Assembly: GCF_030915385.1 (NCBI RefSeq)
Contig: NZ_CP133268.1
Coordinates: 4,996,001-5,060,000, forward strand
Length of the DNA stretch: 64,000 bases
Reading direction: 5' to 3'
From: Neobacillus sp. PS3-12
Lineage (GTDB): Bacteria; Bacillota; Bacilli; Bacillales; Cytobacillaceae
Shown: positions 54,360 to 62,190 of the stretch, in pieces
Position numbering within the stretch: position 1 is the stretch's first letter
Layout of the letters: every line of letters begins with the position of its first letter
Made by a program: the position numbers and the translations under genes
Notes under the pieces: generated by a model
What the model saw: only the letters and a program-made list of their open reading frames with translations
The model's database searches: none
Told to the model about the DNA's origin: nothing

Positions 54360-55301
54360 ATGGGATGGACAATCGCTAGGGTGTTATTACAAACGGTTAT
54401 CATCGTCTGTATTGCCCCTTTTATTCAAGGGATTATCAAAAAGACAAAAGCTCGGTTGCAAAATCGGATCGGTCCGAGTATTTTTCAGCCTTATTATGAT
54501 TTGGTCAAGTATATGAAGAAAGATGCTGTCCTATCGAGTAATTCTTCATGGCTGACTATCATTACGCCTTATATCGTGTTTACTTCTATTGTAACTGCGG
54601 GAATTTTTATCCCAACGTATATGGCTTCTGCTGGTTTTTCCTTTATGGGTGATATTATCCTGATCATTTATTTATTTGGAGTTGCCCGTTTTTTCACCGC
54701 ACTTACTGCACTAGATGCAGGTGGAGCTTTCGGGGGCATGGGTTCGAGCAGGGAAATGGCCATTTCAGCGATAACAGAACCTGCTTTGTTGTTGGCCATG
54801 TTTGCTGTCCTGTTATCAAGTGGGACGACAAAATTGCAGACACTCATTTTATCTTTTCTTAATCACGGAACAATTTGGTTTCATCCATCATATGGCATTG
54901 CCTTTTTAGCGATGATCATCGTTTTGATTTCAGAAACAGGCAGGATTCCTGTTGATAACCCCGATACGCATTTGGAACTAACGATGATTCATGAAGGCAT
55001 GCTATTGGAGTATTCAGGACGATATTTAGGGTTGATGTTATGGGCTTCACAAATCAAGCAAGTATTACTTTTCAGCCTGTTTATCAATTTGTTTTTTCCA
55101 TGGGGAATAGCAGTCGATGGAAACATCGCCGCTTTATTCGTTTCGTTCCTTTGTTATGTATTAAAGTTGGCTCTTCTTGGAATCCTGCTTGCTTTTATCG
55201 AAACAATGTATGCAAAAATCCGTCTATTTAAGGTTCCAAGATTACTAGGGGCGTCTATGTTTCTATCATTAATTGCCATTTTGATTAGGGTTTTTGAATA
55301 A
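54360..55301 (+). CDS. hyfC: Hydrogenase-4 component C (HyfC, NuoH-like)
   Basis: A 313-residue NuoH-like membrane subunit linking the hydrogenase arm to the ion pumps. KARLQNRIGPSIFQPYYDLVKYMKKD, the loop GGMGSSREMAISAITEPALL and SETGRIPVDNPDTHLELTMIHEGMLLEYSG (acidic loop facing the active-site arm) are typical. ATG 54360 follows AGGTGAGG; starts 9 bases after hyfB. Confidence 0.9.
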   Translation: MGWTIARVLLQTVIIVCIAPFIQGIIKKTKARLQNRIGPSIFQPYYDLVKYMKKDAVLSSNSSWLTIITPYIVFTSIVTAGIFIPTYMASAGFSFMGDIILIIYLFGVARFFTALTALDAGGAFGGMGSSREMAISAITEPALLLAMFAVLLSSGTTKLQTLILSFLNHGTIWFHPSYGIAFLAMIIVLISETGRIPVDNPDTHLELTMIHEGMLLEYSGRYLGLMLWASQIKQVLLFSLFINLFFPWGIAVDGNIAALFVSFLCYVLKLALLGILLAFIETMYAKIRLFKVPRLLGASMFLSLIAILIRVFE

Positions 55302-55317
55302 AAGGAGTGTTTGAAAA

Positions 55318-55953
55318 ATGGATCAATGGATTGCCATGTTACTCTTGCTAAGTGCCTTTTGGCTGTTACTGATTCGAAAAATAAGCGACACTGTGCCGAT
55401 ATTAGTCTTTCAATCATTCATTCTTGCTTTAACAGCAGGTTTTTTGTGGTATGAAACAGGACTTTCCCATCTTTTGGTGGCGGCATTACTAACGTTGATC
55501 GTCAAAGCTGCGATTATTCCATATGTTTTGCATTATACGTTAAAAAAAATTGATGCTACTCGGGAGATAGAACGAATTACACCAAAATATACATCCCTTT
55601 TAATTGCAATCCTTCTTTCGGTGGCAGGGTTTTACATTACGTCACGTCTACATCTGCCAAGTACTGAATTTGGGGAACCGTATCTTCCGATTTCCATCGT
55701 GCTCGTTTTTCTCGGAACATTTATTATGATTGATCATAAAAAAGCACTCATGCAGGGTGTAGGTTTAATAACAATTGAAAACGGATTGTTTTTAGTGGCA
55801 CTATCGATTAGCTATGGAATGCCGATGATGGTCGAATTTGGGATTTTCTTTGACATGCTGGTTACGGTGATCATTATTGGTATTCTTTCCTATCGGATTC
55901 ACTTGGCATTTGAAAGTTTAAATATAGAAAATATGCGGAAATTGAAGGGATGA
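55318..55953 (+). CDS. hyfE: Hydrogenase-4 component E (HyfE-like)
   Basis: A 211-residue membrane protein with about six TM helices, resembling HyfE, with a C-terminal NuoK-like part (MQGVGLITIENGLFLVALSISYGMP including a buried Glu). ATG behind AAGGAGTG. Part of the membrane arm; no HyfD-like gene separates it from hyfC. Confidence 0.85.
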   Translation: MDQWIAMLLLLSAFWLLLIRKISDTVPILVFQSFILALTAGFLWYETGLSHLLVAALLTLIVKAAIIPYVLHYTLKKIDATREIERITPKYTSLLIAILLSVAGFYITSRLHLPSTEFGEPYLPISIVLVFLGTFIMIDHKKALMQGVGLITIENGLFLVALSISYGMPMMVEFGIFFDMLVTVIIIGILSYRIHLAFESLNIENMRKLKG

Positions 55954-55959
55954 TTTTTC

Positions 55960-57428
55960 TTGGGAGAGGTTTTGTTGCTGTTAATTATTCCTCTGATTAC
56001 AGCGGTACTATCTTGGAGAATAAAGAGCCATCACCTAGGTGAGAAACTCCAAGTATTTGGTTCATTACTGAATGTTTTTGTTTGTCTAGCCATTATAAAA
56101 CAAGTATTTTTTCATGGACCTATGATCGGCTGGAACGATTTTGTCTATATTGATGCGCTTAGTGCCTTTAATGTCATGATTATTGTATTAGTTAGCTTTA
56201 CTGCCTCTTTGTATTCAATTGGCTATATCGGCAACGAAGCAAAAGAAGGGATTATTTCAGAAAGAAAGGTCCGTCATTATTACTTGTGGTTTCATCTTTT
56301 CATCGCTACGATGCTGGCTGTCAGCATCACTAACAACTTTGGCTTTTTGTGGGTAGGGATCGAGTTAACGACATTAATATCAGCGCTTTTGGTCGCTTTT
56401 TATAAAAACGGCACATCATTGGAAGCAGCATGGAAATATTTAATTATGGGAAGTGTTGGGATTGCTTTTGCCTTATTAGGAATTATTTTTCTCAATTTGT
56501 CTGGAGCCGAAGTGCTTGGAGAAAGTGCCAAGTCGTTGAATTGGAGCGAGTTAATTCATTCTGCTGCAAAGCTAAACCCAGAGTGGACACTAACTGCCTT
56601 TATTTTTGTGTTAGTTGGTTTTGGCACGAAAGCAGGACTCGCTCCGATGCATTTTTGGCTGCCGGATGCCCACAGTCAAGCACCATCACCTGTTAGTGCA
56701 GTATTGTCAGGAGTTCTGTTGAATACTGCACTCTATGGAATCTTGCGAATCTATACCATTGTCAATATAACTCTTGATGGAAAAGCGGCAGCCTATCTGA
56801 TTTTTTTCGGTTTGTTTTCAATCGCAGTTTCGGTGCCGTTTATGTTAGTTCAGCATGACGTCAAACGGATGCTGGCATACTCGAGTGTTGAACATATTGG
56901 GATTATTACCCTTGGTGTAGGAATTGGGGGACCACTTGGTCTTTATGGAGCGGTACTTCATATGTTCAATCATTCCATGGCAAAATCGTTATTGTTTTTT
57001 TCGGCAGGAAATATCAATCAAAAATACCATTCTAAACGGATGGACCGTATTTCCGGTTGTTAAAAGTTATGCCGGTTACAGGGATTATTTTTTTACTTGC
57101 TAGTTTTGCGATCACAGGCGCACCGCCATTAAATGTATTTATTAGCGAGTTTACGATTATGATGGCCGGTTTTCGCAGCGGGCATATCATTGTAACAGTG
57201 TTATTCCTCTTGTTCGTTGTCCTTATTTTTTCAGGGATCATGTTTTATGTCGTTCGTATGGTGTTTGGCGAGGCACCGGCAAAGTTAGAAAAAAAAGAAA
57301 TCAGCATCTATTCAACGGCCGCCCTTTTTATTCCGCTTATCGTCGTTGTGGTTTTTGGATTATACGTCCCGCCATTTTTTAAAGAAATGATTCAGCAAGT
57401 TTCGATTGTGCTGCAAGGGGTGAAATGA
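55960..57428 (+). pseudogene. hyfF: Hydrogenase-4 component F (HyfF-like), one-base frameshift
   Basis: A second NuoN/NuoL-like antiporter subunit. VGFGTKAGLAPMHFWLPDAHSQAPSPVSAVLSGVLLNTALYG and HMFNHSMAKSLLFFSAGN are family signatures. The frame stops at 57063; the correct C-terminus (LLKVMPVTGIIFLLASFAITGAPPLNVFISEF) is in another frame to 57428. One missing T near 57055-57058 (GGTTG to GGTTTG) explains it, giving 489 residues. TTG start behind AAGGGATGA. Overlaps hyfG by 4 bases (ATGA). Confidence 0.87.
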
Positions 57429-59020
57429 TTATGGAAAAAACAAAGAAACAATGGTTAGCAAGACTAAAACAGCAATTAGGCAACAAAATCATTTTTTCGG
57501 AAGAAAACGGTGCTCAAGAGACAATCCTTCACATTGAAAAAAATAATCTTTCGGAGGTATGTCTATTCCTTCACGATGAAAAACAAGGGCGTTTGTTTAC
57601 AATGGTTGGCAGTGATGAGCGCGAGATGAATGGCAACTTTGCTTTGTATTATGTCTTTACCTTTGATTCATTAAACCATCTTGTCACAGTAAAAGCTCTA
57701 GTTGATCCTTTTGATTTGACCTTTCCTTCGGTGACGCTGGTTTTACCGGCGGCGAATTGGTATGAAAGGGAAGTAAGGGATTTATTAGGGCTAAGACCTC
57801 AGGGACATCCAGACCCTCGTCCGCTCGTTTTGCACGGAGATTGGCCAGAAGATCTTCATCCCTTACAAAAAGATTTTCCGCTTGAACAGCAGGTGCCGCG
57901 TGTAAAGAGCAGAGAGGTGTTTATGCCATACGATAGTGAAGATGTAACAGTGGTGCCGGTTGGTCCGATTCATGCCGGGATCATTGAGCCTGGACATTTC
58001 CGCTTTGGAACGGTAGGGGACACCATTTTACACTTAGATGCGCGGTTATTTTTTACTCATCGAGGTTTAGAAAAAGCAAGTGAAGGCATGCCCCTAAGAA
58101 AGGCATTATTCTTAGCTGAGCGGATATGCGGGGTATGTGCCCTATCACATAGTGTTTCCTTTGCCCAAGCGGTTGAACGGGCAGGGGATGTGAAGATTCC
58201 TCCACGGGCTAAATATTTACGAACACTATTTTTAGAATTAGAACGATTATATAACCATATTGGTGATGTTGGAAATATTTGCGCAGGGTTTGGATTCCAA
58301 GTTGGTGTTAGCCAAGGGGCACGTTTAAAAGAAGAATTGCAGCAATTAAATGAAAGAATCACAGGTCACCGTTATTTACGGGGAGTGGTAAGTCTTGGCG
58401 GTATGAGGATTGATATCACACCTCAAGACTGTGAAGAGATTGCAAAAAAACTACAATATATAAAGAAAGAGTTTTCGGAAGTGGTCAATCTTTTGTTGAC
58501 CCATGATATTGCGATTAATCGAATGACAAATTCAGGGATTCTTCGATTGCAGCATGCAAACGATTTAGAAGTTGTAGGTGTGGCAGCAAGAGCATCAGGA
58601 AGACAAATCGATATCCGAAAGAATCAGCCTTATGCTGCTTATGATCAAGTTCAGTTCCAAGTTTCGGTTTTTCCAGAAGGCGATGTACTTTCGAGAATTC
58701 GCATTAGGATCGAAGAAGTATACCAATCACTTTCCATAATCGAACAAGTGTTAAATCAATTGCCGGATGGAGATATTCAAGTGGGGATTCCAAAACTGAC
58801 TCCTTATCGTTATGCAATGGGATGGTGTGAATCACCCCGTGGGGAAACGGTCCATTGGGTCATGATAGGACCCAATAATACAGTCTATCGGTATCGTGTC
58901 CGTTCGGCAACTTATAGCAACTGGCCGGCAGTGCCATTAACAATGGAAGGAAATATTGTACCTGACTTTCCATTAATCAATAAAAGTTTTGAATTATGTT
59001 ATGCGTGCTGTGATCGATAG
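57425..59020 (+). CDS. hyfG: [NiFe] hydrogenase large subunit, group 4 (HyfG-like)
   Basis: A 531-residue fusion of a NuoC-like domain (about 1-170, with WYEREVRDLLGLRPQGHPDPRPLVLH) and a NuoD-like catalytic domain. Both [NiFe] ligand pairs are present: ERICGVC (C235, C238) and ELCYAC (C525, C528) seven residues from the end. That supports a true hydrogenase rather than a complex I-type subunit, where these cysteines are lost. The final CDR resembles the uncleaved or processed end of other group 4 enzymes. No hyp maturation genes or maturation protease lie in the window. Confidence 0.9.
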   Translation: MIMEKTKKQWLARLKQQLGNKIIFSEENGAQETILHIEKNNLSEVCLFLHDEKQGRLFTMVGSDEREMNGNFALYYVFTFDSLNHLVTVKALVDPFDLTFPSVTLVLPAANWYEREVRDLLGLRPQGHPDPRPLVLHGDWPEDLHPLQKDFPLEQQVPRVKSREVFMPYDSEDVTVVPVGPIHAGIIEPGHFRFGTVGDTILHLDARLFFTHRGLEKASEGMPLRKALFLAERICGVCALSHSVSFAQAVERAGDVKIPPRAKYLRTLFLELERLYNHIGDVGNICAGFGFQVGVSQGARLKEELQQLNERITGHRYLRGVVSLGGMRIDITPQDCEEIAKKLQYIKKEFSEVVNLLLTHDIAINRMTNSGILRLQHANDLEVVGVAARASGRQIDIRKNQPYAAYDQVQFQVSVFPEGDVLSRIRIRIEEVYQSLSIIEQVLNQLPDGDIQVGIPKLTPYRYAMGWCESPRGETVHWVMIGPNNTVYRYRVRSATYSNWPAVPLTMEGNIVPDFPLINKSFELCYACCDR

Positions 59021-59031
59021 GAGGGAAAACA

Positions 59032-59400
59032 GTGTTTGATCTGATTAGAAAAATTTTGCAGACAAAGACCGTCACCAAAACACATTTATTCGACGAGGCA
59101 CCGCAACGCTATCAAGGAAAGCCAATTTTCACTACGAATGAATGTACTGGCTGTGAATCCTGTGTTACTGAGTGTCCCGCAAATGCAATCGAGATTCATA
59201 AAACTGGAAGTTCAATCACTCTTTCGTTATCCAATGCAAATTGTATTTTTTGCGGTATATGTGCGGAGCAGTGTGAAACAAAAATGATTCAAGTAACAAA
59301 TGAATACAGACTAGCAACAAGAGATAAGGAAACTTTAACTAGCACGATCACAATCCCAATCAAAACAACAGAACTGTTAACAACAGGTAAGGGGGGATGA
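59032..59400 (+). CDS. hyfH: Two-cluster ferredoxin-like hydrogenase subunit (HyfH-like)
   Basis: A 122-residue protein with two 4Fe-4S motifs: CTGCESCVTECP and CIFCGICAEQCE, the latter lacking the usual final Pro. It carries electrons between a donor and the HyfI/HyfG module. GTG start behind AGGAGGG. The C-terminal 40 residues are Thr-rich and without cysteine. Confidence 0.88.
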   Translation: MFDLIRKILQTKTVTKTHLFDEAPQRYQGKPIFTTNECTGCESCVTECPANAIEIHKTGSSITLSLSNANCIFCGICAEQCETKMIQVTNEYRLATRDKETLTSTITIPIKTTELLTTGKGG

Positions 59401-59404
59401 AGAA

Positions 59405-59884
59405 ATGAAAACCGATTTAGAGGAAAAAAATTTAGGCTGGAAATTGCAAAAAAGAATAAAATCAGTCTTGGGACATTCACTTCATATTCGCCATGTTGAT
59501 TCTGGTTCATGCAATGGCTGTGATTTTGAAATGAATGCCTTAAGCAATCCGTACTATGATATTCAGCGCTTTGGGGTCGATTTCGTTGCCTCCCCCCGCC
59601 ATGCAGATATGCTGATGGTAACAGGTGGTGTAACAAGACATTTAGAACAAGCGTTGCTTAAAACATATCATGCTGCTTCATATCCTAAAATGGTTGTAGC
59701 AATTGGAGCTTGTGCAATTGGTGGTGGAATGATCGGCAGCACTTACGCCAATTATGGCGGGGTCGACAAGATTGTCCCTGTTTATGTCTATGTCCCAGGC
59801 TGTCCGCCAAGACCAGAAGCAATCATTGAAGGTATTTTGCTTTCCCTGGACCGTTATGAAGAATTAGTAAGAAAAGGAGAGTAG
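59405..59884 (+). CDS. hyfI: Hydrogenase small subunit (HyfI, NuoB-like)
   Basis: A 159-residue NuoB-like subunit holding the proximal 4Fe-4S cluster: SGSCNGCDFE (C36, C39), GACAIGG (C103) and PGCPPRPEA (C133). Starts 4 bases after hyfH. Last structural gene of the operon, followed 6 bases later by arsR. Confidence 0.9.
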   Translation: MKTDLEEKNLGWKLQKRIKSVLGHSLHIRHVDSGSCNGCDFEMNALSNPYYDIQRFGVDFVASPRHADMLMVTGGVTRHLEQALLKTYHAASYPKMVVAIGACAIGGGMIGSTYANYGGVDKIVPVYVYVPGCPPRPEAIIEGILLSLDRYEELVRKGE

Positions 59885-59890
59885 ATACGT

Positions 59891-60223
59891 TTGAATTTAG
59901 AATTGGCACAGTTTAAAGCTGATTTTTTTAAGGCATTAAGTCACCCTTTACGAATTCGTATTTTAGAATTATTGTGTGACGGAGATAAAAACGTCAATGA
60001 ATTACAAATATTGATTGGGAGTGAAGGGTCGGCAGTTTCCCAACAATTGGCAATTTTACGGAGTAAAAATATTGTATACGGAACAAAAGACGGAAACCGA
60101 GTGGTGTATTCGCTAAGTGATCCAATGATAAAAGAGCTCCTGTCCATTACGCGGCAAATTTTTAACAATCACTTAATTGATACAATCTCCATGTTAGATA
60201 AGATTCATAATGAAATAGAGTAA
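59891..60223 (+). CDS. ArsR/SmtB family transcriptional regulator
   Basis: A 110-residue winged-helix regulator (FFKALSHPLRIRILELLCDGDKNVNELQ, QQLAILRSKNIVYGTKDGNRVVYSL). Only one Cys and no metal-binding ELCVCD motif, so the signal is not classic metal. TTG start behind AAAGGAGAG. Its place at the end of the hydrogenase operon suggests it controls that operon or the following dab genes. Confidence 0.87.
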   Translation: MNLELAQFKADFFKALSHPLRIRILELLCDGDKNVNELQILIGSEGSAVSQQLAILRSKNIVYGTKDGNRVVYSLSDPMIKELLSITRQIFNNHLIDTISMLDKIHNEIE

Positions 60224-60250
60224 AAGTTCCCGCTTTGGGGACTTTTATTA
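60222..60250 (+). terminator. Intrinsic terminator of the hydrogenase operon
   Basis: AAAAGTTCCC pairs with GGGGACTTTT, ending TTATT. Confidence 0.75.
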
Positions 60251-60259
60251 AGGATAATC

Positions 60260-60288
60260 TTGACAGAATCTTTTTTAATTAGTAACAT
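60260..60288 (+). promoter_or_regulatory. Probable dabB promoter
   Basis: TTGACA (60260-60265), 17-base spacer, TAACAT (60283-60288). It would give a leader of about 375 nt before dabB. Confidence 0.55.
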
Positions 60289-60493
60289 AAGAACAGTAAA
60301 TAAATATTTAATTAATTTCTATTCTAAATAGATTGCTTTAGCACATAGTTAATAATTTGTTATTGGTTATATGAAAAAGTAAATCTATGGGTATAGGAAT
60401 CTGAAATTCTAAAGAGAAGAATATATTTCCTTATTCTTAAGGTAAATCCAATAAGGTAGACTATTTAAATAACCATAAAAGGTTCGTTAAAAG

Positions 60494-60563
60494 TAAACCG
60501 ACAATTTTTTAAAGTTTAATGGCATTAAAAATGCCCATTGAGCTTAAAAATTGTCGGTTTTTT
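60494..60563 (+). terminator. Long leader hairpin before dabB
   Basis: AAACCGACAATTTTT pairs with AAAAATTGTCGGTTT around an inner GGCATT/AATGCC stem, followed by TTTTTTG. Located inside the putative dabB leader, 110 bases before the gene, so it is either an attenuator or the end of a short separate transcript (60295-60563). Confidence 0.65.
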
Positions 60564-60669
60564 GTTTTATAAAAAGATTTGCTAGAGAGGGTCGTTATGT
60601 AATGAAGGGAAGCGTTAAGAGCCAAAAAAACTTCGGATTTGTCCATATTTGTCAGCGGGGTGAAGCTAG

Positions 60670-62190
60670 ATGCTAGATTTCTTATCAATTATATATTTTA
60701 TTCTCTTAACTGCATCTGTACTAAGTGGTTTCATCTTGTTATCTAGAAGAATCCCGTTAAGTTTTGTTCGGATTCATATCGGTATCATTTCGTTACCGCC
60801 GATCGCCGCCTTGTTGTCACTTGTTTTGCACAAGGGGAGTTTGATTATTGGACCTTTGCGTCTAGATTCATTATCGTGGCTGGTATCAATTTTTGTCCTT
60901 TTAATTGGTTTAATCGTGCAAAAATATTCTGTTCGATACCTTTACGGGGATCGTTCTTATCGAAAATATTTTACGTTGCTAACCATCACGACTGTTGCGG
61001 ATGCATTAACTTGGCTATGCGATGATGTAAGATGGTTAATCGTTTGCTGGGGTGTAACACTCTTTGGACTGACATTACTAATAAGAGTAAAAAAGGAGTG
61101 GCAGGTTGCTTTAAACGCATCAAAGTTTTCTGGCAGATTGTTTTTGCTAAGCTGGCTGCTTTTATTGGCAGCGTTCATCTTAGTTTCGCAAGCGACAGGA
61201 CACTGGCAGTTGTCACATTCCATGGCCCAAAACAGTCTAAGTCAAATTGATTCAAGGAACAAAACTTTTTTCAATCTTTTGCTAATTGTTGCTGTCATGA
61301 TTCCCGCAGCGCAATGGCCGTTTCAACGGTGGTTATTAGACTCGGCTGTCACACCGACCCCTGTTTCTGCAGTCATGCATGCGGGGATCGTAAACGCAGG
61401 AGCTATGATGTTGACTCGTTTTGCTCCACTTTTTAACGGCGACAAAGCACAGATTGTTCTCCTTGTTGTATCTGGTATTTCAGTATTGCTCGGGACTGGA
61501 ATCATGTTAGTGCACGTTGATTATAAACGGCAGCTTGTAGGATCTACGATTGCACAGATGGGGTTTATGTTGATCCAGTGTGCCTTAGGAGCCTACTCAG
61601 CAGCGATTATTCATGCTGTATTACATGGGTTTTTCAAATCAAGTCTTTTTCTACAAGCTGGATCGGCGATCCATCATAAAGAGGTAAGTGCTCGGCCAGC
61701 CAATACATCGACTTTATTATGGAAGGCTGCCGGTGGAGTTTTAGGGCTTGTAGTCGGAATTTGTTATTGGCTGACATCTCCTGGTATGGGTTATTCATTG
61801 ATCAGCACAATAACCCTTGGGTGGTCTGTTTCATTAGCATGGACACAACTTGTGGCTTTTGGAAGTGGAAGAATGGGAAAAGTTGTAGGATTTTTCCTTT
61901 TAGCAGGTGGTGCTGTCGTTTATCAGATGATCCATTCTGCCTTTTCTGGAATGTTGGAAGAAGCTGTTCATGTGGGAGTACAACCATATGCACCGGCTGC
62001 AACTTTGTTTTTGTTTGTTTTGCTGTTAGGAAGTACTTTCGTTATTTGGTTAGCACATCATCGTACGTCAAGATTCATCACAATTATTTATCTTTGGTTT
62101 GTACGTTTGGGTGAACCAAAAGACAAGTCATTTGAAAGCCATCCCAGGTATCTTACCAAAAACCTATCTCAAGGAGGTCATTTAAGATGA
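60670..62190 (+). CDS. dabB: DabB, membrane subunit of inorganic carbon transporter
   Basis: A 506-residue polytopic protein of the proton-conducting NuoL/MrpA-like family in its DabB form. WPFQRWLLDSAVTPTPVSAVMHAGIVNAGAMMLTRF and IIHAVLHGFFKSSLFLQAGSAIHH are the conserved core helices. DabB passes cations to drive the DabA carbonic-anhydrase-like partner, accumulating bicarbonate in the cell. ATG behind GGGGTGA. Overlaps dabA by 4 bases (ATGA). Confidence 0.92.
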   Translation: MLDFLSIIYFILLTASVLSGFILLSRRIPLSFVRIHIGIISLPPIAALLSLVLHKGSLIIGPLRLDSLSWLVSIFVLLIGLIVQKYSVRYLYGDRSYRKYFTLLTITTVADALTWLCDDVRWLIVCWGVTLFGLTLLIRVKKEWQVALNASKFSGRLFLLSWLLLLAAFILVSQATGHWQLSHSMAQNSLSQIDSRNKTFFNLLLIVAVMIPAAQWPFQRWLLDSAVTPTPVSAVMHAGIVNAGAMMLTRFAPLFNGDKAQIVLLVVSGISVLLGTGIMLVHVDYKRQLVGSTIAQMGFMLIQCALGAYSAAIIHAVLHGFFKSSLFLQAGSAIHHKEVSARPANTSTLLWKAAGGVLGLVVGICYWLTSPGMGYSLISTITLGWSVSLAWTQLVAFGSGRMGKVVGFFLLAGGAVVYQMIHSAFSGMLEEAVHVGVQPYAPAATLFLFVLLLGSTFVIWLAHHRTSRFITIIYLWFVRLGEPKDKSFESHPRYLTKNLSQGGHLR

